This document shows, in pieces, positions 53,328 through 62,995 of a stretch of 64,000 nt of DNA. The position numbers and the translations under genes are program-made. The stretch is from Saccharothrix luteola (GTDB taxonomy: Bacteria; Actinomycetota; Actinomycetes; Mycobacteriales; Pseudonocardiaceae): the NCBI RefSeq assembly GCF_020859565.1, contig NZ_JAJHUO010000020.1:1-64000 (forward strand), given 5' to 3'. Each line of letters begins with the position of its first letter. Within the stretch, counting starts at the first letter, position 1. Below the pieces are notes generated by a model. It saw only the letters and a list, made by a program, of their open reading frames with translations, did not search any database and was not told where the DNA came from.

Positions 53328-54673
53328 TCCTGCCGCGTCCCGTCTCGTTCACCCGCGGTGCGGGCGAGGTGCCGTTCGACGGCACGTTCCAGGTCACCCG
53401 GGAGGCCGGTCCCGCCGAGGGGTACCGGCTGTCCGTGTCGGCGGACGGCGTGCGGGTGCGGGCGTCCGACGACGCCGGGGAGTTCTACGCGCGGCAGACG
53501 TTGCGGCAGCTCAGCGGGCCGGCGGCGTTCCGCGCGGTGGCCCCGGGCGCGGTCACGTTGCCGGTGTGCGAGGTCGAGGACCACCCGCGGTTCGCGTGGC
53601 GCGGCGTGATGCTGGACGTGGCGCGGCACTTCCTGCCCAAGCACGACCTGCTGCGCTACGTCGACCTGCTGGCCGTGCACAAGCTGAACGTGCTGCACCT
53701 GCACCTGACCGACGACCAGGGCTGGCGGTTCGAGTCCCTCAAGTTCCCCCGGCTGCACGAAGTCGGGGGGTGGCGGCCCGACTCGCGGTTCGGCGACCGG
53801 CGTTCCGGTGGCATGGCGGGACGGCCCCACGGCGGCTACTACACCCAGGACGACCTGCGGGAAGTCGTCGCGTACGCGGCGCAGCGGCACATCGCGGTGG
53901 TGCCGGAGATCGACGTGCCGGGGCACAGCCAGGCGGCCATCGCGGCGTACCCGGAGCTCGGCGCGTCCGGCGGCGGCGTGTGGACGGACTGGGGGATCAA
54001 CCCGAACGTGCTGCGGGCCGACGAGTCCACAGTGGACTTCTACCGGCAGGTGTTCGACGAGCTGCTGGACGTGTTCCCGTCCGAGGTCGTCGGGCTGGGC
54101 GGTGACGAGGCCGAGGGCGGTGACGGCCGGTTCGTCCGGCGCATCGCCCAGCACCTGCACCAGCGCGGGCGGCGGCCGTTCGGGTGGGACGAGGTGCTCG
54201 GCGTCGGACCCCTGCCGACCCGCACGATCGTGGCGTCGTGGCGCGGCGAGGACCCCGGCCTGACCGCGCTGGACCGCGGCCACGACGTCGTGATGTGCCC
54301 GGAGGAGCACGTCTACCTGGACTACCGGCAGTCCGACCACCCCGACGAGCCGATCCCCGTCGGCACGGTCACGACGGTCGAGGACGTCTACCGGTACGAG
54401 CCGGCGGCGGCCGACCGGGTGCTCGGGGCGCAGGCGAACCTGTGGACCGAACACCTCGACTCGCCGCGGCGCCTCGACTACGCCGCGTTCCCCCGGTTGA
54501 GCGCGTTCGCCGAGGTCGTGTGGAGCCCCACCGGGCGCGACGTGGCGGAGTTCCTGACCCGGCTGGCCGAGCACCACCTGCCGCGGCTCGACGCGCTCGG
54601 CGTCGAGTACCGCCCCCTCGACGGCCCTCGGCCGTGGCAGGTGCTGCCGGGCGTACCCGGCTACCCGCGGTGA
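53324..54673 (+). CDS. GH20 beta-N-acetylhexosaminidase
   Basis: A 449-residue enzyme with a short GH20b-like N-terminal domain (about 1-85) and a (beta/alpha)8 barrel. Motifs are RGVMLDVARHF, HLHLTDDQGWR near 128 and the catalytic Asp-Glu pair in GLGGDEAEG near 260. There is no signal peptide, so it should work inside the cell on imported GlcNAc oligomers, unlike many secreted homologues. GTG overlaps the permease stop. Its stop abuts that of the convergent PspC gene. A GTCCACAGTGGAC palindrome lies at 54025. Confidence 0.92.
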   Translation: MILPRPVSFTRGAGEVPFDGTFQVTREAGPAEGYRLSVSADGVRVRASDDAGEFYARQTLRQLSGPAAFRAVAPGAVTLPVCEVEDHPRFAWRGVMLDVARHFLPKHDLLRYVDLLAVHKLNVLHLHLTDDQGWRFESLKFPRLHEVGGWRPDSRFGDRRSGGMAGRPHGGYYTQDDLREVVAYAAQRHIAVVPEIDVPGHSQAAIAAYPELGASGGGVWTDWGINPNVLRADESTVDFYRQVFDELLDVFPSEVVGLGGDEAEGGDGRFVRRIAQHLHQRGRRPFGWDEVLGVGPLPTRTIVASWRGEDPGLTALDRGHDVVMCPEEHVYLDYRQSDHPDEPIPVGTVTTVEDVYRYEPAAADRVLGAQANLWTEHLDSPRRLDYAAFPRLSAFAEVVWSPTGRDVAEFLTRLAEHHLPRLDALGVEYRPLDGPRPWQVLPGVPGYPR

Positions 54674-54895
54674 TCAGTCCTCTTCGGGCATGAGGATCCA
54701 GCAGGCGAGGTAGAGGATCGCGCCGGCGCCGAACCCGAAGAGGGTGGCGGCGACCAGCAGGATGCGGACCAGCGCCGCGTCCACGCCGAGCAGCTTGGCG
54801 ACGCCGCCGCACACGCCCGCGACCATCTTGTCGGTCCGGCTGCGGCGGAGCTTCTTGACCTTGTCGGTGGCTTGGTTGAGCACGTCGTTCGTCAT
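54674..54895 (-). CDS. PspC domain membrane protein
   Basis: A 73-residue protein. The PspC domain (SRTDKMVAGVCGGVAKLLG, then VRILLVAATLFGFGAGAILYLACWILMP) includes one membrane helix and an acidic end. PspC proteins take part in envelope-stress signalling, though stand-alone small ones are uncharacterised. It is convergent with the GH20 gene with no gap. Confidence 0.88.
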   Translation of the reverse strand: MTNDVLNQATDKVKKLRRSRTDKMVAGVCGGVAKLLGVDAALVRILLVAATLFGFGAGAILYLACWILMPEED

Positions 54896-54967
54896 GGCTC
54901 AAGGGTGCGCCGCAGGGGCCGTGCGGGGCATCGGGGACGCACCCTGACTTCACCCGGACCCCTGTTC

Positions 54968-55774
54968 TCAGGGTGTCACGAGGACCTTGCCCCTGAGGTC
55001 GCCCGCTTCGGCGCGGCGGTGCAGTTCGGGCAGGTGGGCGAGGCCGTGACGTTCGGACACGTCGACCACGACGACGCGTTGGTCGACCAGGGCGACCAGC
55101 GCGGTGAGCTGCGCCGGATCGAAGCGGGTGACGAAGTGGGAGCCGGGTGCGTCGCACCTGGTCGCGGAGACGACGACGCCGCCCAGCCGGGCCACTTCGG
55201 CGTCGGCGACGAGGTTGAGCACGACGTCGAACCGTCCCGTCGGGCCGTAGCCGACGACCACGTCCGCACCCAGCTCCCGCACGGCGACGGCGCTGCGCGG
55301 GGACGCGGTGGCGGTGACGTGCGCGCCCGCGTGCTTGGCCAACTGCACCGCGAACCCGCCGATGCCGCCGCCCGCGCCGTTGACCAGGACCCGGTGGCCC
55401 GGCTGGGCGTTCCCGTGCTCGACCACCATCTGCCACGCGCTGAGGCCGGCCAGGGGCAGGGCGGCGGCGTCGGCCAACGGGATGGCGCGCGGCGCCGGGA
55501 CGAGCCGGTCGGCGGTGGTGACGGCGTACTCGGCCGCCGCGCCGTCGATCCAGCCGACCACCGGCTCGCCCTCGACCGTGCCGGCCACGTCCCAGCCGAG
55601 CGTGTGCGGGAGGGCGACGTCGAGCAGACCCGCCCGAACGGCCACCTCGGTCGGGTTGAACGAGGTCGCGGTCACCCGCACCAGCACCTCGCCGGGACCG
55701 GGTTCGGGGATCGGGACGTCGTCGACCACGATCACGTCCGGGCCGCCGTGGGTGTGGATGCGCGCGCTCTTCAT
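54968..55774 (-). CDS. Zinc-independent MDR family quinone oxidoreductase
   Basis: A 268-residue medium-chain reductase. The N-terminal GroES-like fold (EPGPGEVLVRVTATSFNPTE) has no zinc ligands; the NADPH-binding motif GAGGGIGGFAVQLAK is near 140. It would reduce quinones or enones with NADPH. ATG at 55774 is the usual start; GTG at 55792 is possible. It is divergent from an AraC-type regulator, its likely controller. Confidence 0.87.
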   Translation of the reverse strand: MKSARIHTHGGPDVIVVDDVPIPEPGPGEVLVRVTATSFNPTEVAVRAGLLDVALPHTLGWDVAGTVEGEPVVGWIDGAAAEYAVTTADRLVPAPRAIPLADAAALPLAGLSAWQMVVEHGNAQPGHRVLVNGAGGGIGGFAVQLAKHAGAHVTATASPRSAVAVRELGADVVVGYGPTGRFDVVLNLVADAEVARLGGVVVSATRCDAPGSHFVTRFDPAQLTALVALVDQRVVVVDVSERHGLAHLPELHRRAEAGDLRGKVLVTP

Positions 55775-55846
55775 GGTGTCGAACGTAGGCACGGCGTCGG
55801 AGACGATCCATGCTTCCGGATCCTGTTTTCATGTCTAATCGTCTTC

Positions 55847-56755
55847 ATGGACGTGCTCAGCGACGTGATCGCGGTGATGCGCACCGGACGGCCCGTCGCC
55901 GCACGGGTGGCGTGGGAGGAGCCGTGGGGGCAGCGGTTCGCGCCGGTGCCGGGCGCGTCCGGGTTCCAGGTCGTGCTGGAGGGCACGTGCTGGCTCCTGC
56001 GCGATCACGCCGACCCGGTCGAGCTGCGCGCGGGCGACGTCGTGTTCCTGCCCGACGGCCGGGGCCACGCGCTCGCGGACCGGCCCACCACCCCGTTGGC
56101 CGGCGAGGCGTGCGACCCGAACGACCCGGACTTCGCCGCCGGCCACCCCGTGCCCGCGCACCCGACCACGGTCACGTTGTGCGGTGCGTACGAGCTGGCG
56201 GACGTCCACCCGTTGCTGCGCGACCTGCCGGACGCCGTCCTCGTCTCGGGTCCGGAGCTGAACGCCGCCGTCACGCTCCTGGCGGGCGAGCTCGAACACC
56301 CGCGCCTGGGCTCCGACGCGCTCGTCCCGGCCCTGCTCGACACGCTGCTGCTGTACCTGCTGCGCACGTGGTTCAGCGGTCCCTCGGAGACCACCGGCTG
56401 GGCCGCCGCCCTCAACGACCCCGTCACCGCCACCGCGTTGCAGCACATCCACCGCGACCCCGCGCACCCGTGGACGGTGGCGGAGCTGGCCGCGACCGCA
56501 GGCCTGTCGCGCGCGCCGTTCGCCAAGCGCTTCACCGCGCTGGTCGGCCAACCACCGCTGACCTACCTGACGTGGTGGCGCATGACCACCGCCGCCCGCC
56601 TGCTCGGGGACACCGACGCGCCGCTGGCCACCATCGCCGGCCGGGTCGGCTACACCTCGGAGTTCGCCTTCGCCGCCGCGTTCAAGCGGGCGCACGGCAT
56701 CGCGCCGGGCCGCTACCGCCGCCTGCGCTCGCGAGATCGCGTCGGTCGTTCGTGA
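55847..56755 (+). CDS. AraC family transcriptional regulator
   Basis: A 302-residue regulator with a cupin-type N-terminal domain (LRAGDVVFLPDGRGHAL near 65) and two C-terminal helix-turn-helix motifs (WTVAELAATAGLSRAPFAKRF; LATIAGRVGYTSEFAFAAAFKR, from about 205). It is divergent from the quinone oxidoreductase gene with 72 bases between, the usual arrangement for local control. The inducer is unknown. Confidence 0.88.
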   Translation: MDVLSDVIAVMRTGRPVAARVAWEEPWGQRFAPVPGASGFQVVLEGTCWLLRDHADPVELRAGDVVFLPDGRGHALADRPTTPLAGEACDPNDPDFAAGHPVPAHPTTVTLCGAYELADVHPLLRDLPDAVLVSGPELNAAVTLLAGELEHPRLGSDALVPALLDTLLLYLLRTWFSGPSETTGWAAALNDPVTATALQHIHRDPAHPWTVAELAATAGLSRAPFAKRFTALVGQPPLTYLTWWRMTTAARLLGDTDAPLATIAGRVGYTSEFAFAAAFKRAHGIAPGRYRRLRSRDRVGRS

Positions 56756-56861
56756 CTCATTCGCCGGCGATCACGCTTTTCGAGCGTCGGCGAATCAGGC
56801 GCGAACGGCCGACTTCCGGGCGATCGAGCCGCCGTCCGCGGAGCGGCGGCAGAATATCGCT

Positions 56862-57740
56862 GTGACGCCAGAGGAGCTCGCCGCCGGCCTGGACCGCGTC
56901 GGCTACCTGCCCGACCAGGGCATCGCGACCGCCGCCTACCTGGCGTTGCGCATGCACCGGCCGTTGTTCTGCGAGGGCGAGCCGGGCACCGGCAAGACCT
57001 CCCTGGCCGTGGCGCTCGCCCATGCGCTCGACCTGCCCCTGATCCGGCTCCAGTGCCACGAGGGCATCGACGCCACCCAGGCCCTCTACGACTGGGACTT
57101 CCCCCGCCAGCTCCTGCACCTGCGCGCCCTCGAAGCCGCCGGACCCGTCGACGCCGAGCGGGCCGAGGCGTCCCTCTACACCCGCCGCTTCCTGCTCGCC
57201 CGGCCGCTCCTGCAAGCGCTCGAAGACGCGCCGTGCGTCCTGCTCGTGGACGAGGTGGACCGGGCCGACGACGAGTTCGAGGCGTTCCTCCTCGAAGTGC
57301 TCGGCGAGAACTCGGTGACGATCCCCGAACTGGGCCGCATCACCGCGAAGACCCCGCCGCTGGTCGTCCTCACGTCCAACCGCACGCGCGAGGTGCACGA
57401 CGCCCTCAAGCGCCGCTGCCTCTACCACTGGCTGGAACACCCCGACCTGGCCCGCGAGGTCGCCATCCTCCGCCGCCGGCTGCCGGGCGTCACCGAACGC
57501 CTCGCGCACCAGGTGGCGTCAGCCGTGCGGCGGTTGCGCGAACTGGACCTCCTCAAGCCGCCGGGCGTCGCCGAGTCCCTCGACTGGGCGGAAGCCCTGC
57601 TCATCCTGGGCCGGACCGAACTGGACGCGGACACGGCGGCGACCACGCTCGGTGCCGTCCTCAAGTACCGGGAGGACGCCCAGCGCGCCCTTTCAGCCGG
57701 TGTGCTGGGCGGCATGACCGGGAGCACAATCGGGGGATGA
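56862..57740 (+). CDS. MoxR family AAA+ ATPase (CoxD-like)
   Basis: A 292-residue ATPase with Walker A GEPGTGKTS near 40, Walker B VLLVDEVDRAD near 125, and sensor 1 VVLTSNRTRE. In CO dehydrogenase clusters this ATPase and a VWA protein help mature the active-site cluster. GTG at 56862 opens the operon; its stop overlaps the next ATG. It is the first gene after the AraC regulator, 107 bases away. Confidence 0.88.
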   Translation: MTPEELAAGLDRVGYLPDQGIATAAYLALRMHRPLFCEGEPGTGKTSLAVALAHALDLPLIRLQCHEGIDATQALYDWDFPRQLLHLRALEAAGPVDAERAEASLYTRRFLLARPLLQALEDAPCVLLVDEVDRADDEFEAFLLEVLGENSVTIPELGRITAKTPPLVVLTSNRTREVHDALKRRCLYHWLEHPDLAREVAILRRRLPGVTERLAHQVASAVRRLRELDLLKPPGVAESLDWAEALLILGRTELDADTAATTLGAVLKYREDAQRALSAGVLGGMTGSTIGG

Positions 57741-58822
57741 CGGGAGCCGGGGCGTCGATCGGGCTCGTGGGGTTCGCCCGCGCGCTCCGGCACGGTGGCA
57801 CCGCGTGCGGGCCCGAGCGGGTGCAGGCGTTCGTCGCGGCGGTCGACCTGCTCGACGTGGCACGGCGCGAGGACGTCTACTGGGCGGGCCGGGTGACGTT
57901 GTGCGGCGAGCCCGACGACCTGCCCCGGTACGACGCGGCGTTCGCGGCCTGGTTCGGGGGGATGCCGCCCGCTCCACCGGGCAGGCGCGCCCGGCAGACC
58001 AGTCACCTGGCCGCCCTCGGCAGCGGCACGGCGAGGCACCGCCGGGCGGCGCCCGCGGTCAAGGTGGCCGCCAGTGACGTGGAAGTGCTGCGGCACAAGG
58101 ACATCGCCACGCTCAGCCCCGCCGAGAAACGGCACCTGGACGAGCTGCTGGCCGTCCTCAAGCCCGTCCCGCCTCAGAGACGCGCGCTGCGCCGCACACC
58201 GGCACGGCGAGGCGCGATCGACCCACGCCGCACCCTCAAGGACATGCTCGCCACCGGCGAGACGACCCGGCCGCGCCACCGCCGCCGCGCCACCCGGCCC
58301 CGCAAGGTCGTGCTGCTGATCGACGTCTCCGGCTCGATGAAGCCCTACGCCGACGCCCTCCTCCGCTTCGCGCACGTCGTCGCCCGCCGCATGCCCGTCG
58401 AGGTCTGCACGCTGGGCACCCGCCTGACCCGCGTCACCCGCCACCTGCGCCACCGCGACCCGGAGCAGGCGCTGCGAGCCGCCGCGCGCGCCGTGCCCGA
58501 CTACGAGGGCGGCACCCGGCTCGGCGAGACGCTCAAGGCCTTCCTGGACCGCTGGGGCCAGCGCGGAGCCGCACGGCGCGCCGTCGTGGTCATCTGCTCG
58601 GACGGCTGGGAACGCGGCGACGCGGCCCTGCTCGCCGACCAGGTCCGACGGCTGCGCCGGCTCGCGCACAAGGTCGTCTGGGTCAACCCGCACGCCGGCC
58701 ACGACGGGTACCGGCCGGTGCAGTCCGGCATCGTCGCCGCCCTCCCGCACCTGGACCGGTTGCTCGCCGGGCACAGCCTCGACACCCTGCACGCCCTGCT
58801 GGAGGAGGTTCGACTTGCGTGA
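57737..58822 (+). CDS. VWA domain protein (CoxE-like)
   Basis: A 361-residue protein. The C-terminal von Willebrand A domain carries the MIDAS motif VLLIDVSGSMKPY near 195 and the later VICSDGWERGD. The middle is Arg-rich and basic. CoxE-type proteins act with the MoxR ATPase in maturing molybdenum hydroxylases. ATG overlaps the previous stop, and its own end overlaps xdhC by eight bases. Confidence 0.88.
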   Translation: MTGAGASIGLVGFARALRHGGTACGPERVQAFVAAVDLLDVARREDVYWAGRVTLCGEPDDLPRYDAAFAAWFGGMPPAPPGRRARQTSHLAALGSGTARHRRAAPAVKVAASDVEVLRHKDIATLSPAEKRHLDELLAVLKPVPPQRRALRRTPARRGAIDPRRTLKDMLATGETTRPRHRRRATRPRKVVLLIDVSGSMKPYADALLRFAHVVARRMPVEVCTLGTRLTRVTRHLRHRDPEQALRAAARAVPDYEGGTRLGETLKAFLDRWGQRGAARRAVVVICSDGWERGDAALLADQVRRLRRLAHKVVWVNPHAGHDGYRPVQSGIVAALPHLDRLLAGHSLDTLHALLEEVRLA

Positions 58823-59921
58823 TGTCCTCGCCGAACTGGCCGATCGCGTCGACCGGGGCGAGACGGTCGGCGTCGGCACGGTGGTCGCCACGTTCAGCTC
58901 CGCGCCCCGACCACCCGGCGCGGCGATGCTGGTCGGCGCGGACGGCGCCGTCGTCGGCAGCGTCTCCGGCGGCTGCGTCGAGGGCGCGGTCTACGACCTG
59001 GCCCAAGAGGTGGTGCGCGAGGACCGGCCGGTCCTCCAGCGGTACGGGGTGAGCGACGACGACGCGTTCGCGGTGGGCCTGACCTGCGGCGGGATCATCG
59101 ACGTCTACGTCGAGCCGGTCAACCGGCAGAGCTTCCCCGAACTGCCCGAGGTCCTCCAGACCGTCCGGGCCCAGGAGCCGGTGGCCATCGCTACGATCGT
59201 GGAACACCCGGAGTGGGTCGGCCGGCGGGTGGTCGTCTGGCCCGACCGCGCCACCGGCGACATCCCCTCCGCCCGAGCCCGCGACGCCATCACCGACGAC
59301 GCCCGCGGCCTGCTCGCCACCGGCCGCAGCGGCACCCTGCACTACGGTCCCGACGGGCAGCGACGCGGCGAGGGCATGGCGGTGTTCGTGAACTCGTTCG
59401 AGCCGCCGCCCCGGATGCTGGTGTTCGGCGCGATCGACTTCGCCGCCGCCGTGGCCAGGCTGGGCGCGTTCCTCGGCTACCGCGTCACGGTGTGCGACGC
59501 GCGCCCGGTGTTCGCCACGAAGAGCCGGTTCCCCGAAGCCGACGAGGTCGTCGTCGACTGGCCGCACCGCTACCTCGCCGGGCAGGCCGACGCCGGGAAG
59601 GTCGACGAGCGCACGGTGGTCGCCGTCCTCACCCACGACCCGAAGTTCGACGTGCCGCTGCTGGAGGTCGCGCTCCGCCTCAAGCTCGGCTACGTCGGCG
59701 CGATGGGCTCCCGCCGCACGCACGACGACCGGCTGCGCCGGCTGCGCGAGGCGGGCCTGGCCGAGGGCGAATTGGCCAAGCTCGCGTCCCCGATCGGCCT
59801 CGACCTCGGCGCGCGCACGCCAGAGGAGACGGCGGTGTCGATCGCCGCGGAGATCATCGCGCTGCGCTGGGGCGGGGGAGGCGAGCGGCTGGCCCGGACG
59901 GACGGCTCCATCCACAAGTGA
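58815..59921 (+). CDS. XdhC/CoxF family molybdenum cofactor insertion protein
   Basis: A 368-residue protein with the XdhC/CoxI N-terminal region (GTVVATFSSAPRPPGAAMLV, then GSVSGGCVEGAVYD) and a C-terminal Rossmann domain (LVFGAIDFAAAVARLG; GYVGAMGSRRTH). It sulfurates or delivers the cofactor to xanthine/CO-dehydrogenase family enzymes. TTG at 58815 is set by GAGGAGG. It comes just before the structural genes. Confidence 0.9.
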   Translation: MRDVLAELADRVDRGETVGVGTVVATFSSAPRPPGAAMLVGADGAVVGSVSGGCVEGAVYDLAQEVVREDRPVLQRYGVSDDDAFAVGLTCGGIIDVYVEPVNRQSFPELPEVLQTVRAQEPVAIATIVEHPEWVGRRVVVWPDRATGDIPSARARDAITDDARGLLATGRSGTLHYGPDGQRRGEGMAVFVNSFEPPPRMLVFGAIDFAAAVARLGAFLGYRVTVCDARPVFATKSRFPEADEVVVDWPHRYLAGQADAGKVDERTVVAVLTHDPKFDVPLLEVALRLKLGYVGAMGSRRTHDDRLRRLREAGLAEGELAKLASPIGLDLGARTPEETAVSIAAEIIALRWGGGGERLARTDGSIHK

Positions 59922-59993
59922 GGGGGTTGTTTGACGAGGCAACAACGAGCAGGCTCGGCTGTGACCCCCATCACCACCACTCTTGGAGGGTTC

Positions 59994-60536
59994 ATGCGGA
60001 TAACGGTCACCGTCGACGGCGTCGACTACCGCGACGACGTCGAACCGCGCACGCTGCTGGTCCACTACCTGCGCGAACGACTCGGCAAGACCGGCACGGT
60101 CGTGGGTTGTGACACCAGCAACTGCGGCGCGTGCACGGTCCACCTCGACGGCCACAGCGTGAAGTCCTGCGCCGTGCTCGCGGTGCAGGCGAACGGCCGC
60201 GAGGTCACCACGGTCGAGGGACTCGCCCGCGACGGGCAGCTGCACCCCGTCCAGCAGGCGTTCCACCGCAACCACGCGTTGCAGTGCGGTTTCTGCACCC
60301 CCGGGATGATCATGCAGGCCATCGACCTGCTCGCGGACAACCCCGACCCCGACGAGGACGAGGTGCGGCACGGCCTGGAGGGCAACCTCTGCCGCTGCAC
60401 CGGCTACCAGAACATCGTGCGCGCCGTGCGCGACGCCGCGCGGACGATGAGCCCCGGCGCCGGCCCCGAAGCGGAGCGCGTGGACGAGGCGGCGCTGGTC
60501 GACCGCGCCCCGCTGCACGCCGGCGGTGGCGAATGA
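59994..60536 (+). CDS. Molybdenum hydroxylase 2Fe-2S subunit (CoxS-like)
   Basis: A 180-residue small subunit. The plant-type cluster is bound by CDTSNCGAC near 42-50 and a later Cys, and the second cluster by CGFCTPGM and CRCTGY near 100-140. It passes electrons from the Mo site to FAD. ATG at 59994 follows GGAGGG. The last 25 residues are an acidic extension not needed for the fold. Confidence 0.93.
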   Translation: MRITVTVDGVDYRDDVEPRTLLVHYLRERLGKTGTVVGCDTSNCGACTVHLDGHSVKSCAVLAVQANGREVTTVEGLARDGQLHPVQQAFHRNHALQCGFCTPGMIMQAIDLLADNPDPDEDEVRHGLEGNLCRCTGYQNIVRAVRDAARTMSPGAGPEAERVDEAALVDRAPLHAGGGE

Positions 60537-62995
60537 CCGCCACCGCCGAACCGGAAGCCGGCGCGCGGGAGGTCGGCCGGGCCCGCCGCCGCAAGGAGGA
60601 CGCCCGGCTGATCACCGGCGCGACCCGGTGGACCGACAACATCCAGCTCGCCGGGATGCTGCACATGGCCGTGCTGCGCAGCCCCGTGGCGCACGCCCGG
60701 ATCACCTCGGTCGACGTCACCGAGGCCGTGCGGATGCCCGGCGTGCTGGTCGCGCTCACCGGCCAGGACCTGGCCGCCGAGCAGGGCAGCCTGCCGTGCG
60801 CGTGGCCGATCACCGAGGACATGCTCGCGCCGCCCGCGCCCTCGCTGGCCGTCGACCGGGTGAACTTCGCCGGCGAGGCCGTCGCCCTGGTCGTGGCCCG
60901 CAGCGCCGCCGAGGCGCACGACGCGCTGTCCCTCGTCGACGTGGACTACGAGGACCTGCCGGTCGTGCTCGACCTCGAGGAGGCGGTCAAGGACGGCGCC
61001 GACCTCGTGCACCCCGACCTGGGCACGAACGCCAGCGCCACCTGGGTGTTCGACTCCGCCGAGGCGGGCACCGGGTCCGACGTCGACCAGGCCGTCGCCG
61101 ACTCGGACGTCGTCGTCGAGCGCACCTTCCGCCAGCAGCGGCTGATCCCGGCGTTCATGGAGCCCCGCTCGGTCGTGGTGGACCCGTCGCCCGACTCGGT
61201 GACGATGTGGTCGTCCACGCAGGTGCCGCACATCCTGCGGTGGATGCTGTCGGCCGTGCTCGACATCCCGGAGCAGCGGATCCGGGTCATCGCGCCGGAC
61301 GTCGGCGGCGGCTTCGGCGGCAAGCTCCAGGTCACGCCGGAAGAGGTGCTGACCCTGCTGGTCGCGCGCCGGCTGGGCAAGCCGGTCAAGTGGACCGAGT
61401 CGCGCACCGAGTCGATGCTGTCCGGCCACCACGGCCGCGACCAGCTGCAGCGCATCACGATCTCCGCCCGCCGCGACGGCACGGTCACCGGCCTGAAGGT
61501 CGACCTGCTCGCCGACATGGGCGCCTACCTGCGGCTGGTCTCGCCCGGCGTGCCGATCCTGGGCGCGTTCATGTTCAACGCCATCTACAAGTTCCCGGCC
61601 TACCGGTTCACCTGCACGAACGTGTTCACGACCAAGGTGCCGACCGACGCCTACCGCGGCGCGGGACGGCCCGAGGCCACGTTCGCCATCGAGCGGATCA
61701 TGGACGAGCTGGCCGCCGAGCTGGGCGTCGACCCGCTGGAGCTGCGCGAGCGGAACTGGATCAAGCACGAGGAGTTCCCGTTCACCACGGTCGCGGGCCT
61801 CACCTACGACTCGGGCGACTACGAGGCCGCCACCGCCCGCGCGAAGGAGCTGTTCGGGTACGACGCGCTGCGCGCCGAGCAGGCCGAACGCCGCGCCAAC
61901 GGCGACCCGGTGCAGCTGGGCATCGGCATCTCCACCTACACCGAGATGTGCGGGCTCGCGCCGTCACGGGTGCTGGGCGCGCTGCGGTACGCGGCGGGCG
62001 GCTGGGAGCACGCGGCGATCCGGATGCTGCCGACCGGCAAGGTCGAGCTGATCACCGGCACCTCGCCGCACGGCCAGGGCCACGTGACGGCGTGGAGCCA
62101 GATCGTGGCCGACCGGCTCGGCGTGCCGTTCGAGGACGTCGAGGTGCTGCACGGCGACACGCGCGTGTCGCACCGCGGCATGGACAGCTACGGCTCGCGG
62201 TCGCTGGCCGTCGGCGGCGTGGCCGTGGTGCTGGCCGCGGACAAGGTGCTGGCGAAGGCGCGCACGGTCGCCGCGCACCTGATGGAGGTCGCCGAGGACG
62301 ACGTCGAGTTCACCGCCGGCACGTTCTCCGTGCGCGGCACGTCCACGACCATGGCCCTCGGCGACGTGGTGGTGGCCGCGCACGTGGCGCACAACCTGCC
62401 CGACGGCGTGGAGCCCGGCCTGGACGCCGAGGCCACGTTCGACCCGGAGAACTTCTCCTACCCGCACGGCACGCACCTGTGCGCCACCGAGGTCGACACG
62501 CAGACCGGCGCGGTGAAGATCCGCTCGTACGTGTGCGTGGACGACGTCGGCAAGGTGGTCAACCCGATGATCGTGGAGGGCCAGGTGCACGGCGGCCTGG
62601 CGCAGGGCATCGCGCAGGCCCTGTACGAGGAGGCGGTGCACGACGAGAGCGGCACGCTCACCACGGCCACCTTCGCCGACTACCTGCTGCCGTCCGCGGT
62701 CGACCTGCCGCACTTCACCACCGACCGCACCGAGACGCCATCGACCACCAACCCGCTGGGCGTGAAGGGCGTCGGCGAGGCGGGCACGATCGCGTCCACG
62801 CCCGCCGTGGTCAACTCGATCGTCGACGCCGTGCGGCACATGGGCGTCACCGAGGTGGAGATGCCGTGCACCCCGATGCGGGTCTGGAAGGCGATCCACG
62901 GCCGCGGTGACGGCGTGCCGACGACACCCGGCGCGGGCGGCGGCCTCGGTTCGCTCGACTCGCGCGCCGCCGACGAGCGGGGAGGTGCGGAATGA
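60533..62995 (+). CDS. Molybdenum hydroxylase large subunit, form II CO dehydrogenase-like
   Basis: An 820-residue Mo-cofactor subunit. The active-site loop reads AYRGAGR (373-379), the form II pattern, not the AYXCSFR of proven CO dehydrogenases, so the copper-sulfur cluster is not expected. GGGFGGK near 260 and GVGEAG near 745 bind the cofactor. Substrate is unknown; form II enzymes may oxidise aldehydes, purines or other compounds. ATG overlaps the small-subunit stop. Confidence 0.92.
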   Translation: MTATAEPEAGAREVGRARRRKEDARLITGATRWTDNIQLAGMLHMAVLRSPVAHARITSVDVTEAVRMPGVLVALTGQDLAAEQGSLPCAWPITEDMLAPPAPSLAVDRVNFAGEAVALVVARSAAEAHDALSLVDVDYEDLPVVLDLEEAVKDGADLVHPDLGTNASATWVFDSAEAGTGSDVDQAVADSDVVVERTFRQQRLIPAFMEPRSVVVDPSPDSVTMWSSTQVPHILRWMLSAVLDIPEQRIRVIAPDVGGGFGGKLQVTPEEVLTLLVARRLGKPVKWTESRTESMLSGHHGRDQLQRITISARRDGTVTGLKVDLLADMGAYLRLVSPGVPILGAFMFNAIYKFPAYRFTCTNVFTTKVPTDAYRGAGRPEATFAIERIMDELAAELGVDPLELRERNWIKHEEFPFTTVAGLTYDSGDYEAATARAKELFGYDALRAEQAERRANGDPVQLGIGISTYTEMCGLAPSRVLGALRYAAGGWEHAAIRMLPTGKVELITGTSPHGQGHVTAWSQIVADRLGVPFEDVEVLHGDTRVSHRGMDSYGSRSLAVGGVAVVLAADKVLAKARTVAAHLMEVAEDDVEFTAGTFSVRGTSTTMALGDVVVAAHVAHNLPDGVEPGLDAEATFDPENFSYPHGTHLCATEVDTQTGAVKIRSYVCVDDVGKVVNPMIVEGQVHGGLAQGIAQALYEEAVHDESGTLTTATFADYLLPSAVDLPHFTTDRTETPSTTNPLGVKGVGEAGTIASTPAVVNSIVDAVRHMGVTEVEMPCTPMRVWKAIHGRGDGVPTTPGAGGGLGSLDSRAADERGGAE

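Noticed and set aside
54940..54975. Short hairpin CACCCTGA/TCAGGGTG as a terminator between the PspC and oxidoreductase genes
   Set aside because: Eight base pairs with a 20-nt loop is too weak, and it includes the stop codon of the oxidoreductase.
55775..55795. CCTACGTTCGACAC near the quinone oxidoreductase start as another copy of the 22-nt repeat (seen on the minus strand)
   Set aside because: Only about ten bases match, without a second unit at 22 nt.
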